From Gemmatimonadota bacterium (GTDB lineage: Bacteria; Gemmatimonadota; Gemmatimonadetes; Gemmatimonadales; GWC2-71-9): a DNA stretch of 46,346 nucleotides. The notes under the pieces were generated by a model that was given only the letters and a program-made list of their open reading frames with translations, made no database searches and was not told where the DNA came from. The position numbers and the translations under genes are program-made. The stretch covers positions 1 through 46,346 of the forward strand of contig JAEUJI010000274.1 in NCBI GenBank assembly GCA_016794805.1, read 5' to 3'. The number at the start of each line of letters is the position of its first letter. Position 1 is the stretch's first letter. Positions 24,302 to 30,995 of the stretch are shown here, one piece after another.

Positions 24302-26686
24302 TCAGGGTTTCACGAACAGCGTGGCCCAGTCGCGGTCGGCCATGACGACCAGCTTGAGGTGGAGCCGCCCGGTGGTGGCATCGAAGAAGAACCGGTCGCC
24401 GCCGGACCCGGCGAATTCGGCGAGCGAGGCGGCGGCGCTCATCGGGTTTCCCGCCCAGTAGTCGCGCACCACCTGGCTCGGTGGCGCGGCATAGGGCAAC
24501 GTGACGGTCACCTGGTCCCCCGGCGCCGCGCTGTTGAGGTAGAACCGGGGCTGGGCCGGCGTGGCGCCGGTCCAGGTCACGCCGTAGCCCCGGCCGGGCA
24601 GCACCGAGAGGGCGGCGTGGGCCGTGCCGTTGCCGGTGCCCGTGAGGTCGAGCGCCACCGCGTCGTCCCGCTGGATGGTGAGCGGGGCGATCGCCTCTCC
24701 GGCGGCGCTGTTGACCGACAGCTTGGCGAAGCGGGTATCGCAGACATGCGCGTTCCACGCCGCCTGGTAGGCGCATCCCGGGGAGAGGAGGATCGGGGTG
24801 TTGGCGGTGACCCAGCGTCCCGGGGTGCCGGTGACGGCGCCACCCTGGTCCAGGAAGACCGCGGACTTGTCGCCATCCTTGTCCCCGTGCGGGTTCTCGA
24901 GATACACCGGCGTCGCGTTCACGAAGCTCATGCCGCCGGCGTAGTTCAGCGGGTCGATCGGGAAGGCGTTGGTCCGGTTGTACCCCAGCGCGCTGGCGGG
25001 CACCGTGGTGGCCGCGGTGTAGTTGATGAAGGTGACATTGTCGGCCCAGACCCGGCCGTCGTAGAACTCGAAGCCGCGAAGGGCGGTGCCGGAGGGAAGC
25101 GCGGCGATGCTCCCCGACTGCCCGATGAAGGTGCTGTTCACCACCGAGGTCTCGTACGCGGCGAAGGTCGCCCCGATCGCGTTGTCGGCCAGGACGGCGT
25201 TCGAGAGCCGGAGGTAGGTGCCCCGGAGCCAGACGGCGCGCCCGTAGTGCTTGTAGGCCCGGAAGCCGGTGAAGTCGGCGAGGACGGGAGCGGAGTTCGG
25301 GTCGGCGGGGTCGGTCACCGGGTCGTAGTTGGTCACCGTGGTGGTGCCGTTCATCAGCGGCCCGTCGTCCACGTGCAGCCCGCCGAAGTGGTTCGAGTGG
25401 GCCACGTTGCCGGAGAATTCCCGGAGCGGGGTGCGCCGGGGGCGGTCCGGGGCGCCCACGGAGAGCCCGGTCGGCGCGTCGGGGAAGGCACACCAGAAGC
25501 CGAACCCCCTGGACCCGGCGGCCACGTTGTCCCGCACCGTGTTATCGGGGTTGGTGATCCAGAAGGTCGCCGGCCGGTCGTCGGAGCCGAGCAGCCGGTC
25601 GGCAGGTGCGGGGATCCGGCTGGTGAGGCCGAGGTTGCCCTCGATGAGGTTGCCGGTCTCGGCGCCGTCCTCGAGGAAGTAGCCATGGCCGGTGTGGTCA
25701 TAGCAGAGGTTGTCCTGCACGGTCGCGTTGTCGCTGCCGTGCACCGTGACGCACCGGCTGAAGGTCCGCCAGACGGTGTTGTTGCGGAAGTACTGGCCGG
25801 ACACATCGCCCGCCATGTGCCAGTGCATCGGGTAGCGGGCGAGCTTCCCCCGCTGGCCCATCTGGAACAGCTCCACCCCCTCGATCCTGGCGGTGGCGCC
25901 GGCCAGGACGATCAGATGCCCGCCGTAGCCCGGCGTGGAGCCGGTGTCCCCGCGGATCGTGATGTTGCGGCTGAGGAGCCCGACCTCCGCGCGCTCGTCC
26001 ACCTGCACCCCGTTGACCGGGACCACTTCGCCGAAGTGCTCCCGCCGGAGGCCCGCCTCGAGCGTCAGGGTGCGGCCGTTCACCGCAGTCACCACCGCCT
26101 CCTCAGCCCGGTCCTGGCTGTACTCGCTGGAGGCCACGACGATCCGGTCGCCCACCCGCCACCCGGGGTTCCGGACCAGGGTGATACTGGTCGCGCCCTG
26201 CGGCGCCGTCCCATCCAGCCGGGTCCAGCCGCCGCGGCCCTGGCCGTGGAGGTCGATCCGGCCCGAGACGCCGATCAGCTTGTTGCCCAGGCCCGACACG
26301 TCGGGATCGCCCGGGGTGCCGGTGAGGGTGATGAGGGCACGGTGAGGCCAGGGATTCGCCTCGGTGCCGGCGCTCAGGCTGCCCTCCACCAGGATCCACC
26401 CGGTGGTGAGGTCCAGGTCGGTGTCGCCGAAGACGAGATCGCCCTTGATCGTGAGACTGTGGAGGGTGGGGGGACTGGTATCCAGCCGGACCGCGAGCCC
26501 GGCGGGGATCACGACCGAGTCCCCCGCCGATGGCACCTGCCCGGAGGGCCAGGTCGCCGGATTGGACCAGGCCTTGAGGCCTCCCGGGGGCGGCATGCCA
26601 CCGCCGTCCGGGGCGGTGGACTCCGCGGTGCAGCCCAGGAGCAGCATGCCAAACGCGATGGCCAGGCGACCGGGGATCTGTCGCAT
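24302..26686 (-). CDS. G8-domain beta-helix lipoprotein, CEMIP/TMEM2-like
   Basis: 794 residues from ATG 26686, with GAGAGG seven bases upstream. A lipoprotein signal ends in LLLGC (Cys19). Residues about 37-155 form a G8 domain (KAWSNPATWPSGQVPSAGD onward). Then comes a right-handed parallel beta-helix region with motifs I recall from vertebrate CEMIP and TMEM2: YPMHWHMAGDV (about 284), TFSRCVTVHGS (about 308), GHGYFLEDGAETGN (about 331), FWITNPDNTV, NVAHSN, and AVWLRG with LADNAIG. The two animal proteins are linked to hyaluronan breakdown. The bacterial protein is probably surface-anchored and acts on, or binds, a polysaccharide; that activity is inferred. The C-terminal 150 residues are a beta-rich domain without assignment. 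Confidence 0.87.
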   Translation of the reverse strand: MRQIPGRLAIAFGMLLLGCTAESTAPDGGGMPPPGGLKAWSNPATWPSGQVPSAGDSVVIPAGLAVRLDTSPPTLHSLTIKGDLVFGDTDLDLTTGWILVEGSLSAGTEANPWPHRALITLTGTPGDPDVSGLGNKLIGVSGRIDLHGQGRGGWTRLDGTAPQGATSITLVRNPGWRVGDRIVVASSEYSQDRAEEAVVTAVNGRTLTLEAGLRREHFGEVVPVNGVQVDERAEVGLLSRNITIRGDTGSTPGYGGHLIVLAGATARIEGVELFQMGQRGKLARYPMHWHMAGDVSGQYFRNNTVWRTFSRCVTVHGSDNATVQDNLCYDHTGHGYFLEDGAETGNLIEGNLGLTSRIPAPADRLLGSDDRPATFWITNPDNTVRDNVAAGSRGFGFWCAFPDAPTGLSVGAPDRPRRTPLREFSGNVAHSNHFGGLHVDDGPLMNGTTTVTNYDPVTDPADPNSAPVLADFTGFRAYKHYGRAVWLRGTYLRLSNAVLADNAIGATFAAYETSVVNSTFIGQSGSIAALPSGTALRGFEFYDGRVWADNVTFINYTAATTVPASALGYNRTNAFPIDPLNYAGGMSFVNATPVYLENPHGDKDGDKSAVFLDQGGAVTGTPGRWVTANTPILLSPGCAYQAAWNAHVCDTRFAKLSVNSAAGEAIAPLTIQRDDAVALDLTGTGNGTAHAALSVLPGRGYGVTWTGATPAQPRFYLNSAAPGDQVTVTLPYAAPPSQVVRDYWAGNPMSAAASLAEFAGSGGDRFFFDATTGRLHLKLVVMADRDWATLFVKP

Positions 26687-26970
26687 GCGCAGCCTCTCGA
26701 TGTCGGTTGGGAACCTTCGACGTCCCGCGATGGACTGATGATCGGGCGCAGTCCGGCACGGCACAACTGCGAGTTATTGGACGCTGTCAGTTCCCTCGAC
26801 AGCCGGCCGCCCGGAGCGTGGCCCGCATGCGGCACCAGGTGACCGCGGTCACCGTGCCGGCGCCACGACCGGACGCGCCGTCGCATGGCCCGCCGGTTGC
26901 CACCTTCTCACGCAGCATGGGATGTCGGCGCCTCTCGCCGGTGCATCCCGCAGAAGCGAAGGGGAATTGC

Positions 26971-27825
26971 ATGGTGTCGCAGTACCTCCACAGTCCGGCT
27001 GTCCTGTTGCCGCCGGGAATGCTCCTCTCGGGGCGGTACCGCCTGCAGCGGGAGCTGGGGCGTGGCCGTGCGGCCGTGGTGTACCTCGCCCATGACCGCA
27101 CCCTCGATGCGCCCGTGGCGGTGCGCGTGTCGGCGCTGACCGCGCCGGAACAGGCCCGGCACCGGCGGGAGGTGCTGGCAGCCTGGGATATTGCCCATGA
27201 TCACATCGTCCGGGTGCATGGCTGCTTCGAGGAGGGGGAGCGGAGCTTCGTCGTCATGGACTACGTCGCGGGACCGGATCTCGGGCGCCGGGTGGCGGAG
27301 AGCGGCCCCCTGACCGTGGATGAAACGGCGGCGGTGGGACGGGGAATCGCGCTCGCGCTCCGCGCAGCGCACCGGCGGGGGATCCTGCACCGCCATGTCT
27401 CGCCGGGGAACATCATGCTTGGCCCCGAGACTCGTGCCTGCCTGGGGGACTTCGGATCCGCCGGCGTGGGCGCCGGACCCGAGACGGGAAGGGACTTCCT
27501 CGCGCCGGAGGTCGTCTCCGGCCAGGCGGCGGATACCCGGGCTGACATCTACAGCCTGGGGATGTGCCTGTTCTTTGCCCTGACCGGCCGGCTGCCGGAG
27601 CGGCAGGACGCGGGTCGCCCGCCGGCCCCCGTGGCCAACGGCCACCGTCCGGCCCGGCTGCTCCAGGGCATACCCGAGTGGATGGATGCGGCCATCGCCG
27701 CAGCCACCGCCGCCCTGCCGGCCGACCGCTTCGCCTCCGCCGGCCGCCTGGCGGAGGCCCTGACGCCAGGCACCGGGACTCCGGACTACAGCCCGCCGCG
27801 GACGCCCATTACCGTTCCGGCGTGA
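26971..27825 (+). CDS. Ser/Thr kinase-like pseudokinase
   Basis: 284 residues from ATG 26971, behind AAGGGG. The kinase fold is complete from YRLQRELGRGRAAVVYLA to the C-lobe, but key residues are changed. VAIK Lys is Arg52 (VAVRVS), HRD Asp is His142, and the Lys two residues later is Ser144 (HRHVSPGN). Asn147, DFG Asp160, APE (178-180) and the DIYSLG Asp192 remain. The glycine loop has lost its third Gly. Codons at the altered sites (CGC, CAT, TCG) are clear, so this is a probable pseudokinase that may still bind nucleotide. There is no membrane helix and no C-terminal sensor. The stop overlaps the GTG of the alanyl-tRNA editing gene, so the two are translationally coupled. Confidence 0.85.
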   Translation: MVSQYLHSPAVLLPPGMLLSGRYRLQRELGRGRAAVVYLAHDRTLDAPVAVRVSALTAPEQARHRREVLAAWDIAHDHIVRVHGCFEEGERSFVVMDYVAGPDLGRRVAESGPLTVDETAAVGRGIALALRAAHRRGILHRHVSPGNIMLGPETRACLGDFGSAGVGAGPETGRDFLAPEVVSGQAADTRADIYSLGMCLFFALTGRLPERQDAGRPPAPVANGHRPARLLQGIPEWMDAAIAAATAALPADRFASAGRLAEALTPGTGTPDYSPPRTPITVPA

Positions 27826-28988
27826 GCACCGAACGCCTCTACTACAGCGACAGCTACCTCACCCGCTTCCGGGCCACCGTCCGCCACCGTTCCGAAGATG
27901 GCCGCCGGGTAGTGCTGGACCGCACCGCCTTCTACCCTACCTCCGGTGGCCAGCCCTTCGACACCGGCCGGCTCGGCGGCCGTGCGGTCACCGACGTGGT
28001 GGACGACGGCGAGACCATCGTGCACCTGCTGGATGCCCCGCTGCTGGAGGACGAGGTCGACGGGATCGTGGACTGGTCCCGCCGCCTCGATCACATGCGG
28101 CAGCACACCGGCCAGCACCTGCTCTCCGCGGTGCTGGCCGAACTGTATGGGCACCAGACGGTCAGCGTCCATTTCGGCGCGGAGTACGCCACGCTGGACC
28201 TGGACGCGCCGGAGCTGACCCCGGACCAGCTCCGCGAGGCGGAGCGCCGGGCGAATGCGGTGGTAATGGAGAACCGGCCGGTATCCGTGACCTTCGAAGA
28301 CGCGGCCACAGCCGCCGGCCTCCGCAAGGCGTCGGACCGGTCGGGGACGCTTCGCGTCGTGACGATCGCCGACCTGGACCGCAGCGCCTGTGGCGGCACC
28401 CATGTCCGGGCCACCGGGGAGATCGGTCCCATCCTTATTAGAGGGGCGGAACGGGTGAAGAAGCAGGTCCGGCTCGAGTTCCGCTGCGGCCTCCGCGCCA
28501 TCGGCCGGGCGCGGCGGGACCTTGAACTGCTGTCGGGGATGGCGGCCGCGGCTTCGGCCGGGATCGATGAGGTCGGCGCGCTGTTCGAGAAGCAGCGGGT
28601 GGAGCTGGCGGGGGCCGTGAGCGAGCGCCGGCGGCTGGAGGAGACGCTGCATGGCTACCGCGCCGGTGAGCTGTATCACCAGGCGGCGCCCGACGCCGCA
28701 GGCCGCCGGACCATCGTGCTGCGGGATCCGCCCGGTGGGGCGGAGGCGCTGCGCGGGATCGCCCAGGCAATGACCAGCCTCGGGAACGTGCTGTTCGTGG
28801 GCACCACCGCCACGCCCCCGACCATCGTCGTGGCCGCCTCGGCCGACGCCGGGGTGGATGCCGGCCAGCGGCTCAAGCCGCTGCTGGCCGGGGTGGGGGG
28901 ACGCGGCGGGGGCAGCGCCCGCATCGCCCAGGGCACTGCCCCCTCCATGGATCAGCTCGACTCGGTCGTGGCGGCACTGCGGGGCTGA
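27822..28988 (+). CDS. Alanyl-tRNA editing protein (AlaX type, with DHHA1 domain)
   Basis: 388 residues from GTG 27822, chosen because GTGA overlaps the pseudokinase stop and the protein begins at once with family sequence. The TAFYPTSGGQPFDTG stretch, zinc-binding HMRQHTGQHLL and CGGTHVRATGEIGPI mark the editing domain that hydrolyses Ser- or Gly-mischarged tRNA(Ala). A coiled segment follows. The C-terminal DHHA1 domain ends with GGRGGGSARIAQG, as in the long AlaX proteins and AlaRS. No aminoacylation domain is present, so it is a free-standing proofreader. Coupling to a pseudokinase suggests regulation, but this is inference. Confidence 0.93.
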   Translation: MSTERLYYSDSYLTRFRATVRHRSEDGRRVVLDRTAFYPTSGGQPFDTGRLGGRAVTDVVDDGETIVHLLDAPLLEDEVDGIVDWSRRLDHMRQHTGQHLLSAVLAELYGHQTVSVHFGAEYATLDLDAPELTPDQLREAERRANAVVMENRPVSVTFEDAATAAGLRKASDRSGTLRVVTIADLDRSACGGTHVRATGEIGPILIRGAERVKKQVRLEFRCGLRAIGRARRDLELLSGMAAAASAGIDEVGALFEKQRVELAGAVSERRRLEETLHGYRAGELYHQAAPDAAGRRTIVLRDPPGGAEALRGIAQAMTSLGNVLFVGTTATPPTIVVAASADAGVDAGQRLKPLLAGVGGRGGGSARIAQGTAPSMDQLDSVVAALRG

Positions 28989-29009
28989 GCCGGGCAGGGC
29001 GCCCCCGGC
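28989..29009. terminator. Short GC hairpin between convergent genes
   Basis: GCCGGG (28989-28994) and CCCGGC (29004-29009) with a nine-base loop lie between the AlaX stop and the YceI stop. The stem is only six base pairs and there is no T-run, so confidence is modest. Confidence 0.35.
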
Positions 29010-29019
29010 CGCTACCGCC

Positions 29020-29676
29020 TCAGCTCCGGACCGCCTCCAGCGCGATCTCCAGCTCGACCTCGTCACCCAGCAGGTTGCCGCGGTCCAGCGCCTGGTTCCA
29101 GGAGATGCCGAAGTCCCGGCGGTTGATCATCGCCGTCCCGTCGAAGGCGATCCGTTCCTTCCCATTCTGGTCTCCCCCGATCCCCAGGTAGGTCCCCTTG
29201 AAGACCACGGGCCGGGTGGTGCCCTTGATCGTGAGCAGGCCGCTCATCTCGAACTTCTGGTCCTCTGCCACGATGCCGGTGCTCTCGAACGTGATTTCCG
29301 GGAAGCTGTCGGCGGCAAAGAACCGGGGGGAGCGGAGGTCGGCGTCGCGGCCGTCATTGTTGGTGTCGATGCTCCGGCTGCGGATGACGATGTTCACCGT
29401 CCCCTTCTCCCACTTCTCGCCCCGGGTGACCACCGACCCCGACCACTCGGTGAACTGGCCCCGGACCCGCCCCAGCAGGTGCCGGATGCGGAAGCCGACC
29501 TCGGAATGGGTGGGATCGATCCGCCAGACGGTTCCCACCGGCGGCCGGGTGAAGGTCCGGCCCTGGGTCTTGCCGGCGGCGGCGGCCCGGAACTCGTCGG
29601 GGGTCTGGGCGAGCAGGCCCGCCGGCAGGAGCAGGGCCAGGGCGGCCAGGGCGAGGGCGCGGCGAGGGGCGGACAT
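29020..29676 (-). CDS. YceI-family periplasmic lipid-binding protein (copy 2)
   Basis: 218 residues from ATG 29676, preceded by GGAGGAAG. The signal peptide (RRALALAALALLLPAGLLAQ) is clear. The barrel runs from WRIDPTHSEVGFRIRHLLG through DADLRSPRFFAADSFPEI, LTIKGTTRPVVFKG and DFGISWN to LLGDEVELEI. These blocks align one for one with copy 1 at 11314-11967, though the sequences differ widely, so this is an old duplication or separate gain. It lacks the Pro-rich tail of copy 1. Lipid binding in the periplasm is the known family property; the ligand is unknown. Confidence 0.92.
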   Translation of the reverse strand: MSAPRRALALAALALLLPAGLLAQTPDEFRAAAAGKTQGRTFTRPPVGTVWRIDPTHSEVGFRIRHLLGRVRGQFTEWSGSVVTRGEKWEKGTVNIVIRSRSIDTNNDGRDADLRSPRFFAADSFPEITFESTGIVAEDQKFEMSGLLTIKGTTRPVVFKGTYLGIGGDQNGKERIAFDGTAMINRRDFGISWNQALDRGNLLGDEVELEIALEAVRS

Positions 29677-30047
29677 GTCTTCCTCCGGCGTGGTCGGCGT
29701 CCGAAATGGACGATATGATGAAAGATGAAGGCCGCAATTGAAAGCCACCGTGGGCGCGGCGTGTGACGCGGCTCACCCGCGCTTCACGAATTCTTGTCAT
29801 TCGGCCGACGCCGATCTGTCATCTTGGTAGTTAGCCAGTGCCATCTTCCCGCCCTATCGTAGCGGCGTCCCCTTCGTGGAACGCCGCCCGTGCCTCCCCG
29901 CCTCCCCTGGCCCACCGGTCCCCCGCCCCCCGCGCGGTCACGCGACGCTTCCGCCGGCGGCACCCGAGCCGCGGGCCGAGGCGCCGGGAAGCCCTTCACC
30001 CGACTCGGGGAGTTGGACCTGATTCATCCTGAAAGCGAGTACCTCCC
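29677..30047. other. 371-base divergent intergenic region
   Basis: This region separates the divergent YceI and lipoprotein genes. The part at about 29690-29830 is AT-richer than its surroundings. It holds TTGTCA (29794-29799) followed after 17 bases by TGTCAT, a weak plus-strand promoter candidate. The rest, 29840-30030, is Pro/Arg-codon-like GC-rich sequence with short open frames that have no ribosome site or recognisable product. I see no RNA gene. Confidence 0.45.
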
Positions 30048-30938
30048 ATGCGTGCCAATTACGGCCCCACCACGGGCGGCGCGTGGCTCCTGACCGCGGT
30101 GCTGGTCGCCGCCGCCTGCCACTCCGAACGCCCCTCCCCCCGGTCCCCCGGCCTCGACCGTCAGCTCCAGCAGCTGGCCCTCGCCGCCGAGCGGGACAGC
30201 CTGCTCGCCGAGGTGGCGGATAACGCCCGCCTGCTCGGCGACCTCGAGACCGAACTCCAGCGGGTAGCTCCCAAGCCCCGGCCGGGGCAGGCCGAATCCC
30301 CGGCGCTGGAAGTGACGAAGGACCAGCGCACCATCGTCCTGGAGCGGGTGCGCGAGATCACCACGCGGCTCAAGACCGCCGAGACCCAGCTGGCGCAGAG
30401 CGAACGCCGGGCCCGCCGGCTCACCCGGGTGGCGGACAGTCTCGCCACCGGCTTCACCGAGGCGAAGGGGACCATCGCCGACCTGGTGGAGATCGTCGGG
30501 CGGCAGCGGGAACGGGTGACCGCGCTCACCACCCAGGTGGACCTGCTGACGGGGGTGACCCTCACCCTCTCCGACAGCGTCCAGCGCCTGACCAGCGATT
30601 GGAACACCGCCTACTTCGTGGTCGGGAGCCGGGAGGAGCTGGTACGGAAGGGAGTCCTGGTCGAGGATGGCCGGCGGGCCATTCCCCTGGTGGGACGGCG
30701 GGAGGCAACACCGGCCCGGGAGCTGCCGCTCCAGGAGTTCACCAGCATTGACCGCGCGACGATTCACGAGATCCCGCTGCCGCGGTCGGACCGGAAGTAC
30801 CGGATCGTCTCCCGGCAGAACCTGACCCACCTGACATCCGCGGTGGGGCGGCAGGGGACGGTCACCGAACGGATCGCGATCGGCGACGCCGAAGGGTTCT
30901 GGGCGCCGAGCCGGTACCTGATCGTGGTGGAGCAGTAG
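30048..30938 (+). CDS. Coiled-coil lipoprotein of unknown function
   Basis: 296 residues. The N-terminal hydrophobic stretch ends in AAACHS, a lipobox with Cys24. Residues 35-185 have heptad-like Leu/Val spacing with many Glu, Arg and Gln (LQQLALAAERDSLLAEV, LKTAETQLAQSERRARRL), a long coiled coil. The last 100 residues are a globular beta-rich domain: WNTAYFVVGSREELVRKGVL at the start and FWAPSRYLIVVEQ at the end. The layout resembles Bacteroidota-type coiled-coil surface proteins sometimes named collagen-binding adhesins; I would not carry that function over. It is the sole gene between a divergent region and a hairpin. Confidence 0.82.
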   Translation: MRANYGPTTGGAWLLTAVLVAAACHSERPSPRSPGLDRQLQQLALAAERDSLLAEVADNARLLGDLETELQRVAPKPRPGQAESPALEVTKDQRTIVLERVREITTRLKTAETQLAQSERRARRLTRVADSLATGFTEAKGTIADLVEIVGRQRERVTALTTQVDLLTGVTLTLSDSVQRLTSDWNTAYFVVGSREELVRKGVLVEDGRRAIPLVGRREATPARELPLQEFTSIDRATIHEIPLPRSDRKYRIVSRQNLTHLTSAVGRQGTVTERIAIGDAEGFWAPSRYLIVVEQ

Positions 30939-30947
30939 GCGGGAGCG

Positions 30948-30983
30948 ACGGTAGCGAAGGTAACGACGGTAACGACGGTAGCG
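30948..30983. repeat. Four tandem 9-mers (consensus ACGGTARCG)
   Basis: ACGGTAGCG, AAGGTAACG, ACGGTAACG and ACGGTAGCG follow one another directly after the lipoprotein stop. The last two overlap the left arm of the hairpin at 30964-30995. The array could have grown from the hairpin arm by slippage. Confidence 0.8.
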
Positions 30984-30995
30984 TCGTTACCGTCG
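30964..30995. terminator. Perfect 14-bp hairpin overlapping the hrpB stop
   Basis: CGACGGTAACGACG (30964-30977), loop GTAG, and the exact complement (30982-30995). The right arm contains the TAA of the minus-strand hrpB gene (30987-30989) and its last codons. It can terminate both convergent genes. No T-run follows on either side. Confidence 0.75.

Noticed and set aside
23321-26842. Long plus-strand open frame antisense to the G8-domain gene
   Set aside because: Its product is Arg/Gly/Val-rich without motifs, while the minus-strand frame has a lipobox, a G8 domain and ordered family blocks.
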